64,000 nt of DNA from Pseudonocardia sp. 73-21 (GTDB taxonomy: Bacteria > Actinomycetota > Actinomycetes > Mycobacteriales > Pseudonocardiaceae). The notes below the pieces were generated by a model, which had not been told where the DNA came from, ran no database searches, and saw only the letters and a list, made by a program, of their open reading frames with translations. Every line of letters starts with the position of its first letter. Within the stretch, counting starts at the first letter, position 1. This document shows, piece after piece, positions 44,299 through 53,047 of this stretch. The DNA lies in contig NZ_MKVV01000060.1 in the NCBI RefSeq assembly GCF_001899645.1, positions 1 to 64,000 of the forward strand, given 5' to 3'. Position numbers and translations under genes: made by a program.

Positions 44299-46931
44299 CG
44301 ACGGCGACGAGCACGACGCTCGCCCCGCTCACCGTGCCCGGTGACGTGCACTCGGTGGTGACGCGGTGGCGGCAGGTCGTCGCGGCGGTCGGCGGGCGGG
44401 CGGCCGTGAGCTCGGCGGGCGTGCAGTACTCCTTCGCGCGGGCCGACGCGGTCACCGACGTGGTGGCGGCGCGGCTGCTGGCCACCGCACCCGACGACGG
44501 CACGCCCGTGCTGACGCTCACCGACCACAGCGCCGAGGGCGTGCTCGCGCTGTGGTCGGTGATGAAGTCGGGCCGGATCCTGGTGGCCCTGGACCGGCAC
44601 CTGCCGGTCGACCGGCTGCGGACGATCGTGGAGCTGTCGGGCGGCACGTGTGTGATCACCGACGACGGGCACGCCGGGTTGGCGGCCGAGCTGGGCGTCG
44701 GCACGGTGCTGCGCTACGAGGAGCTCGCCGCGGACGGGCCGAACACGGTGGCGGACCGGGCCACGGCGGCCGCGGTGCCGGAGGCGAGTCAGCGCGATCC
44801 GCTGTGCATCGTGTTCACCTCCGGCTCCACCGGTGTCCCCAAGGGGGTGGTGGTGACCCACGGGCATGCGCTCAACGACGCCCACCACGGCGTGGAGAAC
44901 CTGCGGATCGACGTGACCGACCGGGTCGCGCAGGTGCTGCCGCTGTCGTTCGCGGGCGGGTTCATGCTGATGCTCAAGGCGGTGCTCAACGGCGCCGGCG
45001 TGTGGGCCTACGACCCCCGTGACCAGGGCGTGCGCGGGTTGGAGCCGTTCATCGCCCGGGAGCGGCTGACGGTGCTCGGCTGCACGCCGCACCTGCTGCG
45101 CGCGTTGGTGGCCGCGCTGCCCACCGGGCACGTGCTGGACACGCTGCGGCTGGTCACCACCTGCGGCGAGGCGGTCTACGGCCGCGACTACGAGGCACTG
45201 CGCCCCCACCTGCGCCGGGGCGCGTCGTACGTCAACTGGTCGGGGTCGTCGGAGGTCGGCAACATCTCCTTCCACGAGATCCCGTGGGGCTCGCCGGAGC
45301 AGGACGGCCCGATCCCGGCCGGGCGCATCGCGAGCAACAAGGAGGTGCGGATCCTCGGCGAGGACGGGATGCCGGTCGCCGCGGGTGGGACCGGTGAGCT
45401 CGTCGTCGTCTCCGACTACATGTCGGCCGGGTACTGGCGCAACCCCGCGGCCGAGGCCGCCAAGTTCGGCCGCGACGCCGACGGGCGTCGGCTGTGCCGG
45501 CCCGGCGACATGGCCCGCGTGCAGGACGGGACGCTGAGCTTCGTCGGCCGCACCGATGCCGCGGTGAAGATCCGCGGTTACCTCACCGATCCCAGCGAGG
45601 TGGAGGCGGCGATCGTCGAGTCCGACGCCGTCAGCGAGGCGGCGGTGATCGCCGTGGTGCGGCCTCCGGCACCGAGCTACCTGGTGGCGTACGTGGCCGC
45701 GGACAAGCGGTTCCGTGCCGAGGAACCCGCGATGCTGCGCCGCCGGCTGCGGCAGCGGCTGCCCGAGTACATGGTGCCCGCGGTGTTCGTCGCGATGGCG
45801 GAGCTGCCGCGCAACGAGCGCGGCCGCGTCGATCGCCAGGCCCTGCCGCCCGCCGCCCCGCCCACGCCGAGCGAGCCGCCCACCACACAGTGGGAGATCG
45901 TGCTGTCGGACCTGTGGGGCGAGGTACTGGGCCTGGACTCGGTGGGGCTCGACGACGACTTCATGGAGCTCGGCGGCGACTCGCTCACTGCCCAGGAGAT
46001 GCGCCGGCTCGTCACCGAACGGCTCGGGATCACCGTGGCGTCGTCGGACCTCGTCGAGGCGCCGACGCTGCGCCAGTTCACCCAGCGGGTCACGCTCGGC
46101 TCCGCGTCGCTGCCCAGCCACCCCGACATCGTGCCGCTGCGCACCGGCGGGGCGGGCACGCCGGCGTTCTGCTTCGTCGGCGGCGGGTCGCTCGCGCTCA
46201 CGTTCGTGCCGATCGCGCGCCATCTCGGCGACCGCCCGGTGTACGGGTTCCAGGCCCACGGCCTGGAGCGCCGCGCCCTGCCCGACCGCACCGTCGAGGC
46301 GGCCGCCCGTCGCGCGCTGGCCCTGATCCGGGTCATCCAGCCGCACGGCCCCTACATCCTGGTCGGGCACTCGTTCGGCGGGCTGGTGGCCCTCGAGGTG
46401 GCGCGACAGTTCGACCAGGCCGGCGAGAGCGTCCGCCACGTCACGCTGCTCGACACCTACCTGCCCTCGAGCAGCGCCGGTGCCGTCCTGGCCCCGCGCG
46501 CCGACGTGCCGGACGACCTGCCCGTCGCGGCCCCGCCGCTGTGGCGCCGGGGTCTGGGCGCCGCCGGGGACGTGGTCCGCAGCCGGGTGCAGACCGTGCT
46601 CCCGCACGGGCTGCCGGAGCTCGACCAGCTCGGCGAGCGGGTCCGGGCCCGCCTGGCCGGCGTCGTCCCGTTCGAGGGGCAGCGCCAGTTCGACGCGTTC
46701 TTCGACAACTCCGGGCTCGTCGCCCGCCGGTACCACCTGCGCCCGACCAGCACCCCGGTGCTGCTCGTGCTCGGCGACGACAACCCCGACGGCCCCGACG
46801 CCTGGACGTCGCTGCTCACCGGGCCGCACAGGATCGTCGAGATCGCCGCCGAGCACAGCTCGCTGATGCGCGAACCGCACGCCACCGACATCGGGGCGCT
46901 GATCACCGGCGAACTCGGCGACGACCGGTGA
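44295..46931 (+). CDS. single-module NRPS: adenylation, PCP, thioesterase
   Basis: 878 residues with no condensation domain. The A domain (1-515) has core motif A3 FTSGSTGVPKGVVVTHG (174-190), A5 NWSGSSEVGN and A8 GRTDAAVKIRGY. In A4 the Asp that binds the alpha-amino group is replaced (LSFAGGF, residues 218-224), and in A10 the catalytic Lys position is Arg511 (ERGRVDR). The PCP serine is Ser563 in LGGDSL. The type I TE has Ser693 in GHSFGG, Asp720 in LLDTYLP and a His in AEHSSL near residue 855. The substrate is probably a carboxylic acid without an alpha-amine; salicylate from the upstream gene is the natural guess. A-T-TE synthetases of this size make aryl-pyruvate dimers in other bacteria. 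Confidence 0.88.
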   Translation: MTTATSTTLAPLTVPGDVHSVVTRWRQVVAAVGGRAAVSSAGVQYSFARADAVTDVVAARLLATAPDDGTPVLTLTDHSAEGVLALWSVMKSGRILVALDRHLPVDRLRTIVELSGGTCVITDDGHAGLAAELGVGTVLRYEELAADGPNTVADRATAAAVPEASQRDPLCIVFTSGSTGVPKGVVVTHGHALNDAHHGVENLRIDVTDRVAQVLPLSFAGGFMLMLKAVLNGAGVWAYDPRDQGVRGLEPFIARERLTVLGCTPHLLRALVAALPTGHVLDTLRLVTTCGEAVYGRDYEALRPHLRRGASYVNWSGSSEVGNISFHEIPWGSPEQDGPIPAGRIASNKEVRILGEDGMPVAAGGTGELVVVSDYMSAGYWRNPAAEAAKFGRDADGRRLCRPGDMARVQDGTLSFVGRTDAAVKIRGYLTDPSEVEAAIVESDAVSEAAVIAVVRPPAPSYLVAYVAADKRFRAEEPAMLRRRLRQRLPEYMVPAVFVAMAELPRNERGRVDRQALPPAAPPTPSEPPTTQWEIVLSDLWGEVLGLDSVGLDDDFMELGGDSLTAQEMRRLVTERLGITVASSDLVEAPTLRQFTQRVTLGSASLPSHPDIVPLRTGGAGTPAFCFVGGGSLALTFVPIARHLGDRPVYGFQAHGLERRALPDRTVEAAARRALALIRVIQPHGPYILVGHSFGGLVALEVARQFDQAGESVRHVTLLDTYLPSSSAGAVLAPRADVPDDLPVAAPPLWRRGLGAAGDVVRSRVQTVLPHGLPELDQLGERVRARLAGVVPFEGQRQFDAFFDNSGLVARRYHLRPTSTPVLLVLGDDNPDGPDAWTSLLTGPHRIVEIAAEHSSLMREPHATDIGALITGELGDDR

Positions 46932-47866
46932 TCCAGCGGTCCGGATTCCTGCCGCACGTCGTCGGGATCGACCGGGGTCTGATGGCGGTGGTGCGGCACT
47001 TCGGCACGGGCGGGGTGGCCCCCGCCCAGCGGCACGCCCGGACGGTGTTCCGGTTCGTCGTCGAGGGCGAGGGCGTCTGGATCGACGGCACGGGCAACCG
47101 GTACGCGGTGTCCCTGGGTGACCTGCTGATCCGGCCGGGCGGGCAGTGCAGCACGCAGGACGGCCCGTTGACCTGGATCGACGGCCTGACGGCGGAGCCC
47201 ACCGTCGCCCCGGAGGCCGCCGTCTCAGCCAGTGAACGGCTCTGGGGCCATCCGGGCCTGGCCCCCGTCGGAGCGGCGCCGTGGGTCTCGCCGCTGGTGG
47301 TCCACCGCTGGCGGCACACCGACGCCGCCCTCACCGCCCAGCTCGAGGCGGAGTCCGCCGACGACCCCGGCGTCGTCGGGCCCGGGCCCGCGGTGGTCCG
47401 GTTCACCGACCCCGCCACCGGCCGCGACGCCCTGCCCACCGTGCGCACCGAGATGCACCGGCTGCGCCCCGGCGCCCGCGCCGGCACGTCCGGCTGCGCG
47501 GGGTCGGTCCTCTGGCAGGTGTTCGACGGCGACGGGTCGGTGACCGTCGGCTCCGAGCGCCACGACGTGGCCCGGGGCGACCTGTTCGCGGTGCCCCCGG
47601 GCGTCCCGGTCACGTTCTGCACCGACCGCGGCCTGGACGCCTTCCGCTTCTCCGACGAACCGGTGGTGCCGGTCCGCCGTTGCTGGCGTTGCGCTGCTTC
47701 CAGCCCGAGTGCGCCGACGAGGGCCGATCGGTGCCGTCTGGAGCGACGGGAGCAGGCAGCGGGGAGCGGACGCCGCCGGCCGGACCACGACGCGGGCCGG
47801 CACACCGAGAGCTGCTCTCAGGTGATACGACGATTGCCATCAGATGCCGAGGTTTCCGCGCACTGA
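46928..47866 (+). CDS. gentisate dioxygenase-like bicupin lacking metal ligands
   Basis: A 312-residue protein whose first 245 residues resemble the bicupin of gentisate/salicylate 1,2-dioxygenases: TVFRFVVEGEGVW, SLGDLLIRPGG and LTWIDGL in cupin 1; VLWQVFDGDGSVTV, RGDLFAVPPG and FRFSDEPV in cupin 2. The usual HXH pair in cupin 1 reads QRH (34-36), the usual HDHG is replaced by CSTQ (74-77), and cupin 2 has GTSGC where HRHT is expected. It is unlikely to bind iron in the normal way. After residue 245 the sequence looks out of frame (Arg- and Ser-rich), so a late frameshift is possible. The GTG overlaps the NRPS stop by 4 bases. Confidence 0.72.
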   Translation: MIQRSGFLPHVVGIDRGLMAVVRHFGTGGVAPAQRHARTVFRFVVEGEGVWIDGTGNRYAVSLGDLLIRPGGQCSTQDGPLTWIDGLTAEPTVAPEAAVSASERLWGHPGLAPVGAAPWVSPLVVHRWRHTDAALTAQLEAESADDPGVVGPGPAVVRFTDPATGRDALPTVRTEMHRLRPGARAGTSGCAGSVLWQVFDGDGSVTVGSERHDVARGDLFAVPPGVPVTFCTDRGLDAFRFSDEPVVPVRRCWRCAASSPSAPTRADRCRLERREQAAGSGRRRPDHDAGRHTESCSQVIRRLPSDAEVSAH

Positions 47867-48156
47867 GCTCCCGTGGAGGCGGGGTGGCTCACGGCGAGCT
47901 GATCCGGCCGTTGGTGGATGAGCTGGGGGCACGGCTGGCCGACATGCAGGCGTTGCGTCTACTGGCGGTGGCCGGCAGTGGTGTCGGCACAGCCGTCGGG
48001 GCACCTGCGCAAGGGCAGAAGGCCCCGACCCGATGGACGCGCCGACCACAGCGATCCCCGCCCCGGTGTGGCGCGAGATCAACCGGTCAAGGCCCGCTCT
48101 CGGCATTGCCCGCCCCGCTGCGACGGGCGGTAAGACCCGCGGGCCGGTGGCCTGCG
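47867..48156. other. non-coding stretch between convergent bicupin and nucleotidyltransferase genes
   Basis: About 290 bases with no frame I can support. It may contain decayed coding sequence, since the bicupin end is irregular, but nothing is recognisable. Confidence 0.4.
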
Positions 48157-48987
48157 TCAGCGCTCGAGAACTGCGGCGCCAATACCCGCGATGGCGGTCT
48201 GGAGCGGATCCCGCTGTGGTGCGTCCCACAACATCCATGGGCTCGTCCCCGACTGATAGAGCGCTTCGAGCGCCGTACGCTCCTTGACGGTATCCGCCGG
48301 ATGCCAGAATCCCTTGTGGCGGTATGCGAGCATCCGTCCCTCTTGCGCGAGTGGCATACAGGCATCCGCGATCAGGTCGCCGTCTTCGGGTAGGTGATCG
48401 AAGATCGTCGGGCGGAGCACGAAGTAGCCGCCGTTCTCCCAGATCGGCATGTCCTGCAGCGTCCGGATGCTCGAGATCCGCCCGTCGTCGGCGACGTCGA
48501 CGCAGTGGAAGGCGGACTGGGGTGGGACAGCCACCAACGATCCCACGGCGTCACTCGCCCTGAACTCCTCGATCATGTGGTTCAGCGGCAGGTCGGTCAG
48601 GACGTCGGCGTAGTTGGCCAGGAAGACCTCCTCGTCCTGCACGTACTCCCGCACACGCCGCAGACGCTCACCGATCGGTGACGCGAGCCCGGTGTGGACG
48701 AACGTGATGTTCCAGTCCTGGATGTCGGAGCCCAGCAGCTCGACCTCGCCCTGGTGCAAGACGAAGTCGTTGGACGCAGTCTCGGCGTAGGTCAGGAAGT
48801 AGTCCTTGACGTGTTGGGCGCCGTAACCGAGACAGAGGATGAAGTCCTTGTGGCCGAAGTGGGCGTAGTAACGCATTACGTGCCAGATCAGAGGCCGGGG
48901 GCCAACCGTTGTCATCGGCTTGGGTACATCGGACTGGCCGTCGCGCATGCGCATGCCGTACCCACCGCAGAACAAGACGACCTTCAT
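48157..48987 (-). CDS. glucose-1-phosphate cytidylyltransferase-like nucleotidyltransferase
   Basis: A 276-residue sugar nucleotidyltransferase. The N-terminal signature is VVLFCGGYGMRMRDGQ followed by DVPKPMTTVG, with the Lys that contacts the phosphate. YYAHFGHKDFILCLGY, then FVHTGLASPIGERL and FLANYADVLTDLP match RfbF-type enzymes that make CDP- or dTDP-activated hexoses. ATG at 48987 is chosen because GAAGGGA lies upstream; 9 extra residues are possible. It opens the second exopolysaccharide cluster, next to an insertion-sequence remnant. Confidence 0.85.
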   Translation of the reverse strand: MKVVLFCGGYGMRMRDGQSDVPKPMTTVGPRPLIWHVMRYYAHFGHKDFILCLGYGAQHVKDYFLTYAETASNDFVLHQGEVELLGSDIQDWNITFVHTGLASPIGERLRRVREYVQDEEVFLANYADVLTDLPLNHMIEEFRASDAVGSLVAVPPQSAFHCVDVADDGRISSIRTLQDMPIWENGGYFVLRPTIFDHLPEDGDLIADACMPLAQEGRMLAYRHKGFWHPADTVKERTALEALYQSGTSPWMLWDAPQRDPLQTAIAGIGAAVLER

Positions 48988-49060
48988 CGTACGAATCCCT
49001 TCGGCTGACCGCACCCGATCCTCCCAGTGAAGGTCGCGCCGGGAGGGCGTCGCGTTAGCC

Positions 49061-50217
49061 CCGGTCGTTCATGAGGGTTGTGGATCGATCTTGTAGTAGC
49101 GGCTGTCAGCTTCTGAGGTAGCTCCCGCCGCTTGTCGTGTCGGGGTTGAGGATCAACCCAGCTGGACGGGCAGCGCCGCGACCCGTGCATTGGATGCGCA
49201 GCCAACACCGGCGTTGTCCCCGGTTGAGCCGGGCGGCGACGTGCAGCAGTCGGAGCGCAGCGTCTTCGGCTCGGCCTTCGCGAGTTCGCCGTGCAGGAGC
49301 ATGTGCTGGGTCCAGGCGATCAGATCGACCGCCAGCATCACGACCTTCAGTGCGGGCGCTCGCGGTGCACGATCACCCTCGTCCTGCATGGTTGGCCGAC
49401 CAGCGACCGGGCGGGCGAACCTGGCTGATGCGGGCCAGGTCGGCGCCGTCACGGTAGCCGCTGTCGCGTCGATCGCGTCCGCCCACACCTTCTTCCCGAT
49501 CGTGGCGATCGAGGCCCGCTCCGGAGCACGGATCGCCATAGTCGACCGAGCAGCTCATCGACTCCTCGCAGCGCCCGGATGTGGACGCGGAACTCCCGCG
49601 TGCAGCCGGCGGTGTCGACCCGGATCAGGATCGGGTTGCCCAGAGCGGCGGTGAGGAGCCGGGCAGCACCTTGTCGGCTGCCGTCGCGGGCGGGAACGGC
49701 GCGCCCGACAGTTCGGCGTGCTGCACCCAGACCACCTCCCGCGCCGCGGACCGGGCTCGCGCGACCGCGCCCAACCCGGCGGTGTCGAGCCGGTCCAGCA
49801 GCCGCCAGCAGGTCGAGTCCGATGCCACCGTCCCGGACAGCTCGGCCTGACCGGCCAGCATCGCGATGTCGGAGATCGTTGTCGCGCCGCAGGCGACCGC
49901 CACCGTCATGTCCACCAGCATCCGACCAGGATCATGGCGCGCCCGCGGCGTGCACAGCTGGGCCAACATCTCGGCGAGCTGCCCGGTCAGCGTGGTCCGT
50001 CGGCAAACATCGGCCAGCAACCGTGGCCGGTGTGCGACCCCACGCCCTCGCCGTCCGCGGGTTGCCGTGATCCTCGGTCTGGTCGTTGTAGCCTGCATCA
50101 CCAGAGTGCTCCTCTACCGGGAAGATCTGGGCCCTCAACAACCACAGTCTCCCCTGGTAGCGGGGCACTTTCGTCAATCCAGACACGGACACGCCGAACC
50201 CCCCGTGAAGAGCCCGG
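49061..50217 (-). mobile_element. decayed IS1380-family insertion sequence
   Basis: A remnant of about 1.16 kb. Imperfect inverted termini are suggested by CCGG..GTTCATGAGGGTT from 49061 and, on the other strand, CCGGGCTCTTCACGGGGGGTT from 50216 downward. The interior carries a broken transposase. Intact elements of this type are usually about 1.4-1.6 kb, so several hundred bases have been lost. No target duplication is obvious. It separates the nucleotidyltransferase gene from the rest of the cluster. Confidence 0.55.
49153..50101 (-). pseudogene. IS1380-family transposase, fragmented
   Basis: Pieces recognisable in order on the minus strand: an N-terminal part (50101 to about 49680) with RPRLLADVCRRTTLTGQLA, DSTCWRLLDRLDTAG and ATAADKVLPG; then, in another frame around 49570-49660, the DDE-region stretch NPILIRVDTAGCTREF; then the C-terminal part DLIAWTQHMLLHGELAKAEP near 49270-49330. 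The segment that should hold the first catalytic Asp is missing between the first two pieces, and frames shift at least twice. The gene cannot make an active transposase. Confidence 0.75.
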
Positions 50218-50258
50218 AGTTGGTCCTTCCCGGCGATTCAGCGTCAGAAAGGCAGACC

Positions 50259-51797
50259 TCAGTAGGCCCCGCTTCCCCGGGCAAGGGTGCCAATCGTCTT
50301 CCAGAGGATCAGAGCGTCCATCGCCAGGGTCCAGTTCTCCACATAACGCAGATCGAGCCGGACCGATTCTTCCCAGGACAGGTCACTCCGCCCGCTGACC
50401 TGCCACAGGCCGGTCAGCCCCGGCTTGACCATTAGTTTGCGCTCGGCGTCTCGGGAGTAGCTCGCAACCTCTTCTGGAAGCGGGGGGCGGGGGCCCACCA
50501 GTGACATGCTGCCGGCGAGCACGTTAAACAACTGTGGCAACTCGTCGAGCGAGTATTTGCGCAGCGTCGCGCCTATTCTGGTAATACGCGGATCACCGCG
50601 GACCTTGAACATTGGGCCCGCGCCTTCGTTCTGGGTCATCAACTCGTTCTTCCGGGCCTCGGCGTCGGTGACCATCGACCGGAACTTGATGATCTTGAAT
50701 ACCCGGCCGTGCTTGCCCACGCGCTCCTGGCGGAAGAACACTGGGCCGCCGTCAACCTTCACGGCCACAGCTAGGGCCACCAGCAACGGTGCGATGACAA
50801 CGGAGAGAAGGGCGGCCCCCGTCCAGTCGATGACGTTTTTCACCACCCGTGGCATCCCGTCGAAGACGGGGTGGGTCAGGCGCAAGAGTGGCAGGCCGTC
50901 CACCGGCGCGATGTGCAGCCGCGGTCCGGCCATCTCCATGAGGCCCGGATCGACCACGAGGTCGGCCCCGAGTCCTTCCAGGTCCCAGGCCAGCTGGTGC
51001 AGGCGACGGGGGGACCAGCCGGGGGTACTGGCCACGGACACGACGCGGTGGTCGCCGCGGTGCACGATCTCCGCGACGGAGTCGAGATCACCGAGCACCG
51101 GAATTCCGAGGATCGTGGCGGAGTCATCCGGTCCGGTTCCCGTCGGAGTGCAGGCACCACTGACATGCCAGCCGTTGTACTGGTCCCGTCGGGTGCGCCG
51201 GATCAAGTCCTCGATCGACTCGGTAGTACCGATTGCCAGCATCGAGTGGATGAAACGGCCGCGGCTCCGGTTGCGGTGCAGCCACTTCCGGAGGGCGAAC
51301 CGCCCGGTGAGCGACAACGCGCCGGCCAGCGGCAGCAGACCGAACACCCATGGCCGTACAGCTGGCAGCTGAAGGCCCAGCCCGAGCAGGCCCAGCAGGA
51401 CGGCGCTCGTGATGAACGCCCGCATCAGCCTGCTGAACTCCTCGGAGCCCTGGCCGAGCATCCGGGGGTCCCACACCCTCGTGATGAACAGGCACACGAA
51501 CGTCAGGGCGGAGACGACGATGCCGAGTGCGGGGGAGATCTGGCCGCCGTACTGGGGGGCCCAGTTGCCGAGCCCGAGGACGTGCCCGACGACCACGACG
51601 GAGGCGACGGCGGTGAGGTCGCTGATCACGACCGCGAACGCGAAACGCGACTCCCAGCGCTGTCGTGGAATCGCGCCGCGCAACGGAGGTGTCGGAGTTC
51701 CTGGCGCGCCAAGTTCGGGACGCACCGCGGGGGCAGCCGCCCGGAGCAGGGGGTGCTGCTGTTCGGAAGCACCGTTGACGCCCTGTTGTGAAGTCAC
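50259..51797 (-). CDS. priming exopolysaccharide polyprenyl glycosylphosphotransferase
   Basis: A 512-residue WbaP/WcaJ/CpsE-like enzyme that transfers a sugar-1-phosphate onto undecaprenyl phosphate to begin the repeat unit. Four or five N-terminal helices and a central nucleotide-binding-like domain precede the C-terminal catalytic domain, with VFFRQERVGKHGRVFKIIKF, RKYSLDELPQLFNVLAG and SLVGPRPPLPEEVASY. GTG at 51797 is chosen because GAGGGG lies 5 bases upstream. It is the committing enzyme of the second cluster, though it is transcribed apart from the flippase. Confidence 0.9.
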   Translation of the reverse strand: MTSQQGVNGASEQQHPLLRAAAPAVRPELGAPGTPTPPLRGAIPRQRWESRFAFAVVISDLTAVASVVVVGHVLGLGNWAPQYGGQISPALGIVVSALTFVCLFITRVWDPRMLGQGSEEFSRLMRAFITSAVLLGLLGLGLQLPAVRPWVFGLLPLAGALSLTGRFALRKWLHRNRSRGRFIHSMLAIGTTESIEDLIRRTRRDQYNGWHVSGACTPTGTGPDDSATILGIPVLGDLDSVAEIVHRGDHRVVSVASTPGWSPRRLHQLAWDLEGLGADLVVDPGLMEMAGPRLHIAPVDGLPLLRLTHPVFDGMPRVVKNVIDWTGAALLSVVIAPLLVALAVAVKVDGGPVFFRQERVGKHGRVFKIIKFRSMVTDAEARKNELMTQNEGAGPMFKVRGDPRITRIGATLRKYSLDELPQLFNVLAGSMSLVGPRPPLPEEVASYSRDAERKLMVKPGLTGLWQVSGRSDLSWEESVRLDLRYVENWTLAMDALILWKTIGTLARGSGAY

Positions 51798-52083
51798 TGT
51801 CGCCCCTCGTGCCGCGTCGTCGCCCAGTACGCCGACGCCCTGTGATACCGGCCCCGTCCGGTCATGCCAGCAGCATCGGCGACGTGTGTCCGTCATGACG
51901 ACTCACGGCCGACATTGGCTGTGCCCAATTCCGAACTCGCGTGACGGGCCCTTGGTGTTACCTGGCGTCACCGGTAATGCCGGGGCCTGAACTGTCGAGT
52001 AACCACAGGGGGTCCGAAGCCCGGGTGCGGCGCCGGCCAGGCCCGAACACTTCTGTCGGCAGGTTCATCGGAGGCAAGGTCAC
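51798..52083. promoter_or_regulatory. divergent control region of the priming transferase and a beta-helix lipoprotein
   Basis: A 286-base region shared by two divergent genes. It contains TTACC (51958-51962) and its reverse complement GGTAA (51973-51977), a possible operator half-site pair. GGAGG lies 9 bases before the ATG at 52084. Confidence 0.3.
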
Positions 52084-53046
52084 ATGCGCGGTCGCGGAGC
52101 GGCATCGAGCTACCCCCGCATCGTCTCGGCGGTCCTGCTGCTTGCGGTGGGTCTGCTCGCGACGGCGTGCACCGTGTTCAGTTCGGCGGCGGGTGCTCCG
52201 CCGAACCCCACCGCCTCGGACACCACCGTCGCGGCATCGCGGGCCGACTTCCCCGGACCACCGAACACAGGCGTCCCACCCGGAACGACGCTCCGACCGT
52301 ACAACGGCTCATGCGTGATCACGCAGGACAGCACCGTCATCGACTCGAGTCTGGTCACCTGCGACCTGGTCATCTTCGCGGCGAAGGTCGTGATCTCGCG
52401 GAGCAAGATCATGGGCCAGGTCGTACTGGACACCGATCGGCCTGGTTCGCAGCGGTGGTCCGCCACGCTGGTCGACAGCGAGGTCGATGCCGGTGTGGTG
52501 CATGAGGCCGCGGTGAGCTCGGGGAACATGACGATTCTTCGAGCGGACATCCAGGGTGGGCAGACGAGCGTGCAATGCGGGGAGCTCGCCGTCTTCTGCA
52601 CCGTCCGTGACTCATGGCTGCACGGTCAGCAGATCCCGGCGGGTGCCGACTGGCATCTCGGAGGCTTCCTGTCCAACGGCGGTCGGAACATCGAGCTGAC
52701 CCACAACACCGTCCACTGCGAGCCGCAGCCGACAGGGAAGGACGGTGGCTGTACCGGTGACATCAACCTGCTGGGGGACTTCGCGCCTGTCTCGCACGTC
52801 ACCATCACCGGGAATCTGCTGGCGGCCAACGTCGGCAACTCCTACTGCACGTACGGCGGAGATGCTTCGAGTAAGAAGTTCCCGCACGCCGACAATGTGG
52901 TCTACCGGGACAACGTGTTCGAGCGCGGGACCAATGGCATGTGCGGTGGTTACGGCCCGGTGAGCAGCTTCAACGACCGGGGGCCCGGCAATCTCTGGGT
53001 CAACAACACATGGGACGACGGTCAACCCGTCGTTCCGGCCGACTGA
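52084..53046 (+). CDS. right-handed beta-helix lipoprotein
   Basis: A 320-residue secreted protein. The signal peptide ends in a lipobox-like LATAC (Cys near residue 29). A linker of about 40 residues is followed by a parallel beta-helix pattern of repeated short strands (TVIDSSLVTCDLVIF, SKIMGQVVLDTDRPG, NMTILRADIQGGQTSVQCG, NIELTHNTVHC, HVTITGNLLAANVG). Such folds occur in polysaccharide lyases, epimerases and deacetylases, but no catalytic set is identified. A paralog at 57416 shares most of the helix including CTVRDSWLHGQ and WHLGGFLSNGG. Conserved Cys pairs suggest disulfides. Confidence 0.75.
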   Translation: MRGRGAASSYPRIVSAVLLLAVGLLATACTVFSSAAGAPPNPTASDTTVAASRADFPGPPNTGVPPGTTLRPYNGSCVITQDSTVIDSSLVTCDLVIFAAKVVISRSKIMGQVVLDTDRPGSQRWSATLVDSEVDAGVVHEAAVSSGNMTILRADIQGGQTSVQCGELAVFCTVRDSWLHGQQIPAGADWHLGGFLSNGGRNIELTHNTVHCEPQPTGKDGGCTGDINLLGDFAPVSHVTITGNLLAANVGNSYCTYGGDASSKKFPHADNVVYRDNVFERGTNGMCGGYGPVSSFNDRGPGNLWVNNTWDDGQPVVPAD

Positions 53047-53047
53047 G

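Noticed and set aside
44166..46880. Open frame of about 900 codons opposite the NRPS gene
   Set aside because: It is a shadow of the A-PCP-TE gene; the translation is Arg/His/Val-rich without motifs.
47867..48156. A short gene between the bicupin and the nucleotidyltransferase
   Set aside because: Several small frames exist, but none has a start with a ribosome binding site or a recognisable product.
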